Assembly (NCBI GenBank): GCA_027437055.1
Contig: DAIAOV010000027.1
Location: 1-32,687, forward strand
Direction: 5' to 3'
Length of the DNA: 32,687 nucleotides
Source of the DNA: Legionella sp.
GTDB taxonomy: Bacteria; Pseudomonadota; Gammaproteobacteria; Legionellales; Legionellaceae
The first letter of the stretch is position 1. Each line of letters opens with the position of its first letter. The translations under genes were made by a program, and so were the position numbers. The notes under the pieces were generated by a model. That model did not search any database. It was not told the origin of the DNA and saw nothing but the letters and a program-made list of their open reading frames with translations. Positions 1 through 7,694 of this stretch are shown one piece after another.

Positions 1-126
1 GTAATAAAGCGCACTGTGATTAACCTCTAGTAATGTACACTGTTTGCGCAAACTCAGGGTCTTATGTTCGACATCTATGAACTGCCGTTTTACTTCCCGT
101 GGAGTTTGCTCCAACACTTCTTTAGG
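1..126 (-). CDS. IS3-family transposase OrfB, N-terminal fragment cut by window edge
   Basis: A reading frame different from OrfA runs open to the window edge and encodes 42 residues containing FIDVEHKTLSLRKQC and ending in NHSALYY. This is the typical start of the IS3 OrfB product, ahead of the DDE catalytic integrase domain, which would lie outside the window. It overlaps the end of OrfA by 37 bases. Expression probably depends on ribosomal frameshifting from OrfA, as is known for the family; I see no separate strong start here. Too little is visible to say whether the transposase is intact. Confidence 0.75.
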
Positions 127-389
127 AAGTCTCGCTCTACCGTCAGTTCACCAATTTTTTCATACAATGCTTTCTGCTGTGATTCATGTTCAGCATTGAT
201 TTTGGCTTCTTTATTCGATTTGTTAAATAACTCAGAGCCTTGCTCTAATAGCTGCTTCTTCCAGGCATGAACCTGACTAGGCGCTACGTCGTATTTCTTA
301 CACAGTTCGTTTAATGTAATCTCACCCTTAATCGCTTCAAGGGCAATCTCAAATTTTGCCGCAGATGACCACTTCTTATTTTTGCTCAT
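90..389 (-). CDS. IS3-family transposase OrfA (99 aa)
   Basis: This is a 99-residue basic protein with a helix-turn-helix of the transposase_8 / InsE type: the segment ITLNELCKKYDVAPSQVHAW (about residues 24-43) is the DNA-recognition unit. A leucine-rich coiled region (about 66-92, ending ELTVERDFLKK) is the usual dimerising segment. OrfA binds the element's ends and regulates transposition. The ATG at 389 has a strong GGAGG ribosome site seven bases upstream, which lies in a small palindrome (397-409). The length fits intact OrfA proteins, and OrfB follows in an overlapping frame. Confidence 0.88.
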   Translation of the reverse strand: MSKNKKWSSAAKFEIALEAIKGEITLNELCKKYDVAPSQVHAWKKQLLEQGSELFNKSNKEAKINAEHESQQKALYEKIGELTVERDFLKKCWSKLHGK

Positions 390-439
390 TTTATAACCTC
401 CAATGGAGGCTATTATCTCTCAAAAAATTCTTTTTGTGT

Positions 440-459
440 GGTCTAAATTTCGGGGGTCA
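440..459. repeat. terminal inverted repeat of the IS3-family element
   Basis: On the reverse strand the sequence from 459 inward begins TGACCCCCGAAATTTAGACC. The TGA start and G/C-rich first bases are typical of IS3-family ends. It lies 70 bases upstream of OrfA, the expected distance. The partner repeat is outside the window, so the boundary is inferred. Confidence 0.65.
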
Positions 460-550
460 TTATAACATTAGTTACATTTCTCGAAAAATAATTTTTCTAA
501 CTCAATATCATCTTTTATTAATATGATTCATTTTTATTGTTAAATAAAGC

Positions 551-776
551 CTAAGGAGGTTCTGTAAATGCCTCACGAATATGGGAGTCTGTATCAGAAT
601 ATTCGCCAAGAGGAATAGAATTATTGAATCGTTATGGTCAATAATTAATCTTTTTTGTGACTATCAAAGAGCATCATTACCTCTTTAAAAAAACGAGGAT
701 AGTCATCATGTCGAATAAAACGAGGTAAGGGGAGGGCTGTATTGTCGCTCTTATCAAGAATCCGATTATAATTTGG
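551..776 (-). pseudogene. decayed reverse-strand coding fragment, function unknown
   Basis: From 776 to 645 on the reverse strand a stop-bounded frame encodes 43 residues with protein-like composition, including PLPRFIRHDDYPRFFKEVMM and ending DSHKKD before a TAA. After a shift of frame, a second stretch (about 631-551) reads LGEYSDTDSHIREAFTEPP and then stops. Neither has a plausible start codon. The two pieces look like the tail of one gene broken by frameshift and stop mutations. I do not recognise the family. It could also be chance open sequence, but the composition of the first piece argues against that. Confidence 0.35.
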
Positions 777-881
777 TTATTAAAATGCCTTACACTCTTA
801 GCGAATAGCCTATTGTCGTAGCTAAAAAAATACGGTCTATATTTCCTACAATAATCCTTGCATAAAACTTCAATCGTATAA

Positions 882-1256
882 TTTACCCGAATCTATAGAG
901 CAGATTATGTACATCCTACAGGAGAAAGTTCTTTATTCGTAACAGTAACAGGTAAATTAATAGGACGGGGAAATAATAGTGCGGGAAATTTAGGAGCAGG
1001 GGAAGAAACCTTTATTAATCAGCCTCAAGAAATTAAATTTCCAGACAATACTAGAATTGTGAAGATTGTCATGGTCTATTGGCATACAGTAATTCTTACA
1101 TCTGAGGAGTTTGTTTACGTCGCAGGGAATAATCATTGTTATCAACTAGACATGGAAGGTAAGAATCAACGTGGGTTTGTAAAGCTTATAGTGACGTACT
1201 ATTTTTTCAACCTAGTAGTGTATCCAAGCATCAACAGCATTGTATCAAAGCATTAA
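882..1256 (+). pseudogene. remnant of an RCC1-repeat protein
   Basis: The frame is open from just after a stop at 879-881 to a stop at 1256 and encodes about 124 residues. The middle part reads LFVTVTGKLIGRGNNSAGNL, then GAGEETFINQPQEI, then HTVILTSEEFVYVAGNNH. This is the RCC1 blade pattern: a Gly-x-Asn-x-x-Gly-x-Leu-Gly turn, then a Pro-containing linker, then a His-x-x-x-Leu strand and the next G-N-N turn. The pattern degrades after about 1160, and there is no start codon or leading repeat, so this is a fragment covering about one and a half blades. Legionella encodes RCC1-type effectors that act on host small GTPases. The link to those is inference from family and genus. Confidence 0.6.
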
Positions 1257-1284
1257 CATCCTTGTGTCCAACATCAGGGTAATT
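1220..1284. repeat. short tandem repeat, about 22-bp unit, three imperfect copies
   Basis: Three consecutive units begin at 1220 (GTATCCAAGCATCAACAG...), 1242 (GTATCAAAGCATTAACAT...) and 1264 (GTGTCCAACATCAGGG...). The first two agree at most positions over 22 bases; the third is shorter and more diverged. The array overlaps the tail of the RCC1 remnant and carries no gene. Confidence 0.55.
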
Positions 1285-1357
1285 AATTTAGAATTACAAA
1301 AGTGACTTATGAGATACCTAGAACCAAAGAGCTTTCAACTGTTCAGCCAATGCCGCG

Positions 1358-1428
1358 ATCCGAGCCGCGTGCGTCAGCAAGCGGATAAACCAAGCCAACA
1401 TCCGCTTCCTAACGGTCGCGGCTCGGAT
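1358..1428. repeat. large hairpin repeat (REP-like)
   Basis: Outer arms ATCCGAGCCGCG (1358-1369) and CGCGGCTCGGAT (1417-1428) are perfectly complementary over 12 bases. A second stem, AGCGGAT (1380-1386) with ATCCGCT (1400-1406), lies inside. The inner sequence GTCAGCAAGCGG recurs next to a related hairpin at 27765-27830, so this is a dispersed repeat rather than a local accident. The GC-rich repeat stands out from AT-rich surroundings. No poly-T follows, so it is not a classical terminator. Confidence 0.65.
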
Positions 1429-1527
1429 TGTTCTCGAGATTATTGAGACATTCGTTATAAAAGATTAAGGTAATCGTTCAGGGGCAATCTTGAATCTTGG
1501 ATGAGTGCCAGATTTGAGTCCCGACTA

Positions 1528-2904
1528 CTAGCATTCAGGCAAATTAACAGCCAAACCACCCATAGAGGTTTCTTTATAGATACTTTGCATGTCCATTCCT
1601 GTTTGTTTCATTGTTTTGATGACTTTATCCAAAGAAATATGGTGTTGCCCATCTCCTATGAGTGCCATTCTTGTGGCATTTACTGCTTTGACTGCCCCCA
1701 TAGCATTACGCTCAATACAAGGGATTTGTACTAATCCTAAAACAGGATCACAGGTCATTCCTAAATGATGCTCCATCGCAATTTCAGCTGCATTTTCTAC
1801 CTGCTCTATGGTGCCGCCAAGAACAGCTGTCAGTCCAGCTGCTGCCATAGAGGAAGCAACACCAACTTCACCTTGGCACCCTACCTCTGCACCTGAAATA
1901 GAAGCCCCTTTTTTATAAAGAATGCCAATAGCAGCGGCAGTAAGGAAATAAGTGTTGATGTCTTCATGACTCATTTTATCATGGGCCATTTGACAATATT
2001 TTAGTACTGCGGGAATTATTCCGGCAGCGCCATTAGTTGGTGCGGTGACAATGCGGCCTCCAGCAGCGTTTTCTTCATTTACGGCCATAGCGTAAAGATT
2101 TAAATGATTCATAATGTCTGAATGTTCAAAAATACTTTTGATGCCTTTTTGATCCATTAAGGTTTTATAGAGCGCCGGGGCACGTCTTTTCAGATTTAGG
2201 CCACCGGGTAATATTCCATCATGTTTACACCCATTGCTAATACAATCATCCATTACTTGAGCAATGGCTAAAATTCCTTTATGAATTTCTTCAGTGCTTC
2301 TCCATGTTTTCTCGTTAACCATCATTAACTCAGCAATGCTGCAGTTATTTTCCTTACATAATTTCAGCAACTGTTCTCCAGTGGAGAAGGGATAGGGGGG
2401 CGGATTAGCGTCTTCAGTAGTTTTATTAAAATCTTCTTCTGTGGTAATAAATCCACCGCCAATGGAGTAATATACTTGATTAATTAATAAATTACCTGAA
2501 CCGTCGTAAGCTGAAAAACGCATTCCATTACTATGTTTGGGTAATAATTCTTTTTGTAGGAACAGGAAATCGGTTGCTTCATTAAAAGAGATATTTTTTT
2601 TGCCAGCTAAATTGAGAGTATGTGAGCTCAATATCTCATGCATACGCGGAACCATTGTTTCTGGTATTACTGTTTCTGGCTCTTTGTTTTCAAGCCCATT
2701 TACAATGGCTTTATCGGTGCCATGTCCTTTACCTGTTAAGGCTAAAGAACCATAGAGCTCTACTTTGACTCGTTGTATTTTATCAAAAAGATTTTTTTCT
2801 TGGAGCAATTGCAAAAAAGCATTAGCTGCCAACATTGGCCCTACAGTATGCGAACTCGATGGACCAATACCAATAGAAAACAAATCAAATACGCTGATGT
2901 TCAT
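1528..2904 (-). CDS. sdaA: L-serine ammonia-lyase (L-serine dehydratase), iron-sulfur type
   Basis: This cytosolic enzyme deaminates L-serine to pyruvate and ammonia, feeding amino-acid carbon into central metabolism, which matters in Legionella because amino acids are its main carbon source. The 458 residues form the single-chain fusion of the beta and alpha domains. The N-terminus carries [13 protein letters not shown]. Cys343 (GCQGEVG), Cys385 (MTCDPV) and Cys396 (QIPCIERN) have the spacing of the [4Fe-4S] ligands in the L. pneumophila enzyme, and the last residue is Cys458, the 'tail-in-mouth' residue described there. The ATG at 2904 gives the family N-terminus directly, although no strong ribosome site is visible. 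It is divergent from mip. Confidence 0.95.
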   Translation of the reverse strand: MNISVFDLFSIGIGPSSSHTVGPMLAANAFLQLLQEKNLFDKIQRVKVELYGSLALTGKGHGTDKAIVNGLENKEPETVIPETMVPRMHEILSSHTLNLAGKKNISFNEATDFLFLQKELLPKHSNGMRFSAYDGSGNLLINQVYYSIGGGFITTEEDFNKTTEDANPPPYPFSTGEQLLKLCKENNCSIAELMMVNEKTWRSTEEIHKGILAIAQVMDDCISNGCKHDGILPGGLNLKRRAPALYKTLMDQKGIKSIFEHSDIMNHLNLYAMAVNEENAAGGRIVTAPTNGAAGIIPAVLKYCQMAHDKMSHEDINTYFLTAAAIGILYKKGASISGAEVGCQGEVGVASSMAAAGLTAVLGGTIEQVENAAEIAMEHHLGMTCDPVLGLVQIPCIERNAMGAVKAVNATRMALIGDGQHHISLDKVIKTMKQTGMDMQSIYKETSMGGLAVNLPEC

Positions 2905-3107
2905 ATATTTTCAACTCTCTTGTTCTATTTAGTGGCAAGTGTAGAAGGATAAACCGGATTTGTCTATTTGTAATTAAATAATAGTTATCACTGGTAATTT
3001 TATGCAAATTTAGGCAGAATGAACGAGCATTTTTACAATGTTCTATATCTTTCTGATTGTACACAAGGAAGATATGTAATTTAAGAAAGACTAAAAGGGG
3101 ATTGTTT

Positions 3108-3812
3108 ATGAAGATGAAATTGGTCACTGCGGCTGTCATGGGGCTGGCAATGTCAACAGCAATGGCTGCAACCGATGCTACATCATTAACTACAGATAAA
3201 GATAAATTATCTTATAGTATTGGCGCTGATTTAGGTAAGAACTTCAAAACTCAAGGTATTGATATCAATCCAGAAGTATTAGCTAAAGGTATGCAAGACG
3301 GTATGAGCGGTGCTCAACTGATTTTGACTGAACAGCAAATGAAAGATGTTCTGAATAAGTTTCAGAAAGATTTGATGGCAAAACGTTCTGCTGAATTTAA
3401 TAAAAAGTCAGAAGAAAACAAAACAAAAGGTGAATCGTTTTTAAAAGAAAATAAAGCGAAACCTGGCGTAGTTGTATTACCAAGTGGATTGCAATACAAA
3501 ATTATTGAGACTGGTTCTGGTGCTAAACCAAGTAAATCAGATACAGTGACTGTTGAATACACTGGCCGTTTGATTGATGGTACAGTATTTGATAGCACAG
3601 AAAAGACTGGCAAACCAGCAACATTCCAAGTATCTCAAGTTATTCCTGGATGGACTGAAGCATTGCAATTAATGCCAGCCGGCTCTACCTGGGAAATCTA
3701 TGTTCCATCTGGTCTTGCTTATGGTCCACGCAGTGTTGGCGGACCAATAGGACCAAATGAAACTTTAATTTTCAAGATTCATTTGATTTCTGTGAAAAAA
3801 GCATCTGCCTAA
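3108..3812 (+). CDS. mip: macrophage infectivity potentiator Mip, FKBP-type peptidyl-prolyl isomerase
   Basis: Mip is a surface/periplasmic homodimeric prolyl isomerase that promotes Legionella infection of host cells. The 234-residue precursor starts [12 protein letters not shown] and has a 20-residue signal peptide ending AMA. An N-terminal dimerisation domain and a long connecting helix (to about residue 115) precede the FKBP domain, which carries [30 protein letters not shown] and the [17 protein letters not shown] loop. An in-frame ATG exists at 3057, but 3108 is preferred: it has an AGGGG ribosome site at proper spacing and begins the signal peptide. The sequence is very close to L. pneumophila Mip as remembered, with scattered substitutions in the N-terminal half. 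It is followed by strong stem-loops. Confidence 0.97.
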   Translation: MKMKLVTAAVMGLAMSTAMAATDATSLTTDKDKLSYSIGADLGKNFKTQGIDINPEVLAKGMQDGMSGAQLILTEQQMKDVLNKFQKDLMAKRSAEFNKKSEENKTKGESFLKENKAKPGVVVLPSGLQYKIIETGSGAKPSKSDTVTVEYTGRLIDGTVFDSTEKTGKPATFQVSQVIPGWTEALQLMPAGSTWEIYVPSGLAYGPRSVGGPIGPNETLIFKIHLISVKKASA

Positions 3813-3818
3813 GGGGCT

Positions 3819-3900
3819 GTCTATCCTGAATTATGTTATTCAGGATAGACCTCTTGCATAACTGTAGTTTTTTTTGATTGCTGTGGTTATGCAAGAGGTC
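3819..3900. repeat. two overlapping stem-loops downstream of mip
   Basis: Stem 1 pairs GTCTATCCTGAAT (3819-3831) with ATTCAGGATAGAC (3838-3850), 13 bp with a 6-base loop. Stem 2 pairs GACCTCTTGCATAAC (3848-3862) with GTTATGCAAGAGGTC (3886-3900), 15 bp, with eight T's inside its loop. The two share three bases, so they compete. Stem 1 may end mip transcription although no T-tract follows directly. The arm ATGCAAGAGGTCT recurs singly at 26833-26845, suggesting stem 2 is a mobile-repeat remnant. Confidence 0.6.
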
Positions 3901-3978
3901 TTATAGATGTTGTGATCAAAAATGTATCATGTCTATTGAACTCATTCTTATGCCTCATTGCTTTGGGTGTTCTAAAAA

Positions 3979-5244
3979 ATGAATAAACGTTTATTCATCG
4001 TTTTCATTTTAGGTTTCTCTTCTGGTTTGCCCATGGCGTTAATCAGCAGTACTTTGCAAGCATGGTTTGCTTATAGTGGCATGTCTGTTCTTGCCACGGG
4101 CGCACTAAGTTTAGTGAGTCTTCCTTATGCCTATCGTATTTTCTGGGGACCTATTGTCGATCGCTACTCACTATTTAGTTTAGGTAAACGCCGTAGTTGG
4201 GTTCTAACCATGCAAATACTGCTACTGATAGGTTTTAATTGCATGGCTTGGTTTTCTCCAGAGCAACACCCTAAATTACTCGCATTTTTCGCTCTAGCTT
4301 TAGCTTGTTTTTCTGCTACACAAGATGTAGCAATAGATGCTCACAGAGCAGAGTATCTACCTCAAACAGAACATGCTTTAGGAGCTTCACTAGCCGTATT
4401 TGGCTATAGATTGGCATTATTGCTTTCTGGTGGTTTAGCATTGATTATGGCTGAGCAATTAGGGTGGGCCATTACTTATCGTTTTATGGGCTTCGTTATG
4501 ATAATTGGTATGTTGGCCATATTATTCAGTAAGGAGCCTTCTATAGAAGTTAAAGAAAAAAGTAATTTTGTTGTTTCTTTTATCGCACCAGTTAAAGAAT
4601 TATTCGCTCGCCCAGGGGTAATTTACCTTTTATTATTTATTTTTTGTTATAAGTTGGGAGAAGCATTTACCACTACTACTAGTGGTATTGTCATGCCTTT
4701 TTTAATTCAGGGATTAGGTTTTTCACTAGAGACCATCGGTTATGTCAATAAAATGCTGGGATTAGGAGCCATTTTATTGGGGGGATTAACAGCAGGAATT
4801 TTATTGACAAGATATAGCTTATATCGTTCTTTATTTTTCTTTGGATTATTACAAGCATTAACCAATGTATTTTTTGTCGCACTGGCTATCTATGGAAAAA
4901 ATGTAACTTTATTGTCTGTTGCTGTTTTTTCAGATAATTTTGCTGCAGGTCTCGCTTCTACTGCTTTAGTGGCATTATTTATGAGATTGGTTAATAAGCA
5001 GTTTACAGGGACACAATTTTCATTGCTTGTCGCCTTATCTACACTACCACGTATCCTCTCCGGTCCCATTGCTGCAACGATTCAGATGAATATAGGATGG
5101 ATTGGCTTATATGAGTTATCTATTTTATTTGCATTAGCCTTTGTTCCTTTTTTAATGAAAATTAAAGAGCAAACAAAAGAGCTACCTCCACAAGAAGTGA
5201 TCTCATTGGAAAAAGATGCTACGTTGGATCCTATAAGACAGTAA
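3979..5244 (+). CDS. ampG: AmpG-type major facilitator permease
   Basis: This 421-residue protein is dominated by hydrophobic helices (about 12 expected). It opens with FSSGLPMALISSTLQAWFA, followed by GPIVDRYSLFSLGKRRSW, the cytosolic loop motif of the AmpG branch of the major facilitator superfamily, and then SATQDVAIDAHRAEYL. AmpG permeases import anhydromuropeptides from the periplasm across the inner membrane for cell-wall recycling, and in some bacteria this controls beta-lactamase induction. AmpG paralogues are common in Legionella, so the muropeptide substrate is inferred. The ATG at 3979 starts directly at the first helix. Confidence 0.85.
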   Translation: MNKRLFIVFILGFSSGLPMALISSTLQAWFAYSGMSVLATGALSLVSLPYAYRIFWGPIVDRYSLFSLGKRRSWVLTMQILLLIGFNCMAWFSPEQHPKLLAFFALALACFSATQDVAIDAHRAEYLPQTEHALGASLAVFGYRLALLLSGGLALIMAEQLGWAITYRFMGFVMIIGMLAILFSKEPSIEVKEKSNFVVSFIAPVKELFARPGVIYLLLFIFCYKLGEAFTTTTSGIVMPFLIQGLGFSLETIGYVNKMLGLGAILLGGLTAGILLTRYSLYRSLFFFGLLQALTNVFFVALAIYGKNVTLLSVAVFSDNFAAGLASTALVALFMRLVNKQFTGTQFSLLVALSTLPRILSGPIAATIQMNIGWIGLYELSILFALAFVPFLMKIKEQTKELPPQEVISLEKDATLDPIRQ

Positions 5245-5411
5245 AAATTGGTAATCGTTCAGATGCCAAACATGGCGCTACCTACATTCAACGTGAACGT
5301 TTATCATCTGAGGCTATATATGAATAATTTAGAATGGGCTTATTATTTCAATAAGAATCAAAGGATTGTGTATTTGAAGGAATCAATGAGAGCTGTGATA
5401 AAACTTCTCAT

Positions 5412-5498
5412 TGGTACCGAGGGTCGGACTCGAACCGACACGATGTCACCATCACCGGATTTTGAATCCGGCGCGTCTACCAATTCCGCCACCCCGGC
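5412..5498 (-). tRNA. tRNA-Leu, anticodon CAA
   Basis: The reverse strand from 5498 gives an 87-nt class II tRNA. The acceptor stem GCCGGGG pairs with CCTCGGT (two G-U pairs). The anticodon stem CCGGA/TCCGG holds the loop TTCAAAA with anticodon CAA, reading the TTG codon. A long variable arm, typical of tRNA-Leu, and a T-loop with GGTTCGAGTCC follow. The 3' CCA is encoded (complement at 5412-5414). Forward-strand open frames here are spurious. No tRNA-linked integrase or island boundary is evident. Confidence 0.96.
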
Positions 5499-5659
5499 AC
5501 ACGCGGCCATTATAGCAAAGATATAGAATCTAACAATGGTATAAATCGATAATATTTAAAAAGATTATAACGAGTGACTTATATTTAAACTAATTTGACA
5601 TTTTATCGTCGAATAATAAATAATAAGAGGATTAGTGCATTAATAAAGGCTGATGAGAT

Positions 5660-6043
5660 ATGGTTATGACAAAATACAAAATAGTATTTATTGGATTATT
5701 GATGCAATTAAGTTCAATAGGTTTTACCTCAAATTGCCCTGATCCTGCGACTTCCTCATTACAATGGGGTGTTCCTCCAGAACCCTGGGTAGAAAATCCT
5801 GCTTCCGCTAATAGCCCTCAGGGTGAAGACAATACGAAGTTTGTGCGAGCTAATATCCTAGTTACAAGTAGGTATGGCCAAGGGGTTACCTGTACTTACA
5901 AAAATTCTGTAGGTGAATACTCTATTTTGTGGTTAGTTCTTACGAAAAGACCGTCAAGAGCAGATTATACTTGGATAGATACACCCGGAGGTTATGTTTG
6001 TACCAGGGGCTTGACTGAGTGCCAGTTTTATACCGCAAATTAA
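5660..6043 (+). CDS. small secreted protein, probable DUF3757 family
   Basis: The 127-residue product has an N-terminal signal peptide (VFIGLLMQLSSIGFTSN) followed by CPDP, so the mature protein probably begins near residue 24. Four cysteines (NCPDP, VTCTYK, YVCTRG, ECQFY) suggest two disulfides in the periplasm or outside. The layout, with CP near the mature N-terminus, a W-rich segment, then a VRANILV...VTCTYK strand pair, resembles the DUF3757 family that is frequent in Legionella. The ATG at 5660 has AAGG about ten bases upstream; the ATG two codons later is an alternative. The function is unknown. It stands alone between a tRNA and a repeat. Confidence 0.7.
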   Translation: MVMTKYKIVFIGLLMQLSSIGFTSNCPDPATSSLQWGVPPEPWVENPASANSPQGEDNTKFVRANILVTSRYGQGVTCTYKNSVGEYSILWLVLTKRPSRADYTWIDTPGGYVCTRGLTECQFYTAN

Positions 6044-6082
6044 CTGACTTTTGCTTTGATTTGATCTGGATTTATGTAGACT

Positions 6083-6164
6083 GTTGATGACGCCAATTTA
6101 AAGATACAAGCCTGGATGGAGCGAAGCATAATCCGGGTATTCTTAAGACGCCATTGCATGAACG
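6083..6164. repeat. palindromic repeat element, copy C (short, degenerate)
   Basis: The right end CTTAAGACGCCATTGCATGAACG (6142-6164, split here as CTTAAGACGCCATT and GCATGAACG) matches the right ends of the elements at 12718-12869 and 21296-21391, with a three-base deletion. The left part GATGACGCCAATTTAAAG (6086-6103) is a poor inverted partner. The centre has a hairpin CCTGGAT...ATCCGGG (6111-6137) around GGAGCGAAGC, a REP-like core unlike those of the other copies. It lies between two convergent genes. Confidence 0.55.
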
Positions 6165-6198
6165 CTTACGCATGCTCAGTTACAATTAAATTGCCTGA

Positions 6199-7545
6199 TC
6201 AAATCCTGTCTTCGGTAATATTAATCATCATTTCCAAAGATTTCTTTGCATTGTCAATGACCCATTGTTGATCATTGACAGGCAATCTGTTTCTAATTCC
6301 TGTAAATTCGTTCACTACGTCTCCTGCTTTTACCTCATTATAAGGTAGGACTTTACCTTGACGCAGTAAATCAACAAGCGCCACAAGATGAGGTGGATCA
6401 TTGCGCGACATCGTAGCGCAGCCACAGCCAATGCCTTTTTCTTCATCATTTTTGGGAGCTTCGGCCAAATTAACCACCTTGATTCCCAATGCATTACAGT
6501 GTTGCTTGAGATTTTCCACCATATGGTTTTCTGTGCCTATAGCATATTGCTTGGTACCTGCTTTATCATTAACTACATAATCCCATATAAACGCCGTAGA
6601 ACCAGAATGTTGAGCTACTTGAATGACTTCATTACGGCATTCAGGATGGACTATGGTGGTGTATTGCTTGCTATGCCAATAGTCACACATTTCCGGTTGA
6701 TAGACTGTATGGACAGCACATTGACTAGAAAATAAAATCAATTCAGCTTTATCAAATTGCTCTAATGTTTTTTTATCTTGCTCAGGAAGAGAGTAGTGAG
6801 AACCAGCGGTTCCCCCTGGCCAATAAGCTAGATTTTTAATCCCCAGCCAATAAGCTACGTTTTCCCCCATGTGCTGATCTGGGATGAAAAGAATTTTTTT
6901 ATTTTGCTTTTGTGCCCATTGGAAGATTTTCTTTACATTAGAACTAGTGCAAACAGCGCCACCCTGAGCTCCAGTCATTGCCTTAACTCGCCCCGAAGTA
7001 TTCATGTAGCAAACGGGTAAAATATTCTCTGCACCATAGCGTTCATTTAAATCAAGAAAAGCAGGCTCAACCATAAAATCTTTGGCAAGCATTTCCATGG
7101 TACATCCAGATTTGGGGTTAGTAATATAAACTTGTTGGTTTTTATGAGCCAGTATACTAATGGATTCCGCCATAAAATGTACGGCTGATTCAATAATGAC
7201 TGATTTTTCAGGGTGATTTGCTGCCATTAGTGCAAGCTGGTAGGAGTCACCAATTTTGCCACCAAATTGCTCTACTAACCTCACAATATCTCCGCCCATA
7301 TAGTAATGAGCCAGTAATAATAATTGGTCGCCAAAGTGATCTTGGGCTTTTTTAAGATAGGGTTTCATCCAGGCAAGTACTGTAGTGAGCTTGCGATCAG
7401 GTAGGGCTTGGTATTCTTGTGCATAAGGAATAAATTCCTCTTGATACCAGTCAATAGGGTAATCACTTTGGCAAATACTCATATCATTACGGATATGCAT
7501 TAACGTCGCTTCGGGTTGGTAGGTTGTGGAACTATTAAACATCTC
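6199..7545 (-). CDS. nadA: quinolinate synthase NadA
   Basis: NadA condenses iminoaspartate with dihydroxyacetone phosphate to quinolinate using an oxygen-sensitive [4Fe-4S] cluster in the cytosol. Family signatures are LLAHYYMGGDIVRL, the GDSYQLALMAANHPEKSVI region, FIPDQHMGENVAYWLG and VHPECRNEV. The three expected cluster cysteines are in KSGCTMEM, SSQCAVH and GIGCGCATM. I take the ATG at 7545 (MFNSSTTYQ) because GAGG lies eight bases upstream; an upstream ATG at 7635 would read through repeat DNA. Even so the protein is 448 residues, about 100 longer than E. coli NadA, mainly from an N-terminal extension before HYY. It lies downstream of nadB, separated by repeats. Confidence 0.95.
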   Translation of the reverse strand, partial: EMFNSSTTYQPEATLMHIRNDMSICQSDYPIDWYQEEFIPYAQEYQALPDRKLTTVLAWMKPYLKKAQDHFGDQLLLLAHYYMGGDIVRLVEQFGGKIGDSYQLALMAANHPEKSVIIESAVHFMAESISILAHKNQQVYITNPKSGCTMEMLAKDFMVEPAFLDLNERYGAENILPVCYMNTSGRVKAMTGAQGGAVCTSSNVKKIFQWAQKQNKKILFIPDQHMGENVAYWLGIKNLAYWPGGTAGSHYSLPEQDKKTLEQFDKAELILFSSQCAVHTVYQPEMCDYWHSKQYTTIVHPECRNEVIQVAQHSGSTAFIWDYVVNDKAGTKQYAIGTENHMVENLKQHCNALGIKVVNLAEAPKNDEEKGIGCGCATMSRNDPPHLVALVDLLRQGKVLPYNEVKAGDVVNEFTGIRNRLPVNDQQWVIDNAKKSLEMMINITEDRI

Positions 7546-7568
7546 ATGGACCTCAATAAATTCTGTGT

Positions 7569-7694
7569 CCCGTAGGTTGGACTTTTGGCCCAACAATGGG
7601 GTTCTTGTTTTGCTCAACGTTTTTTGTCGCGCCAAGGGCCCGACCTACAATAAGTTTTTTATTCCGTAGGTTGGACCCTTGGCCCAACAATGGG
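7569..7694. repeat. cluster of GTAGGTTGG...GGCCCAACA repeats between nadB and nadA
   Basis: Two near-identical direct copies lie at 7569-7601 (CCGTAGGTTGGACTTTTGG followed by CCCAACAATGGG) and 7664-7694 (CCGTAGGTTGGACCCTTGG followed by CCCAACAATGGG). Each can fold on itself (TTGG...CCAA). A third, inverted relative, GCCAAGGGCCCGACCTAC, lies at 7631-7648. The same family forms the hairpin core at 21327-21354 and a relic at 32294-32320. The cluster fills nearly the whole nadB-nadA gap and may stabilise or uncouple the mRNA segments. Confidence 0.75.

Larger units (their letters stand above)
1..459 (-). mobile_element. IS3-family insertion sequence, one end (partial)
   Basis: The window opens inside an insertion sequence transcribed leftward. 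Its outer end is taken as position 459, where the reverse strand starts TGACCCCCGAAATTTAGACC, a terminus of the kind seen in IS3-family elements. Inside are a complete OrfA with a helix-turn-helix region and the beginning of OrfB in another frame, the usual IS3 arrangement in which a programmed frameshift makes the transposase. The other end, and so any target duplication, lies outside the window. I cannot name the exact element. Confidence 0.85.

Noticed and set aside
1220-1284. Possible CRISPR array
   Set aside because: Units are directly adjacent with no spacers, only about three copies, and no cas gene is present.
2885-3139. Reverse-strand 84-codon frame across the sdaA-mip gap
   Set aside because: It covers the divergent promoter region and overlaps both gene starts; composition is not protein-like.
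5248-5275. Shared GGTAATCGTTCAG at 5249-5261 and 1469-1481 as a repeat element
   Set aside because: Only 13 bases are shared and the flanks differ; too short to support a repeat call.
5412-5498. tRNA-Leu as an integration site for a genomic island
   Set aside because: No integrase, no duplicated tRNA 3' end and no change in gene character were seen on either side.
5248-5526. Forward open frame of 92 codons after the AmpG-type gene
   Set aside because: It runs across the tRNA-Leu gene on the opposite strand and owes its open frame to that sequence; no ribosome site or protein-like pattern.
7546-7635. Extended start of nadA at 7635
   Set aside because: The added 30 residues are encoded by intergenic repeat DNA, while the ATG at 7545 has a clear ribosome site.
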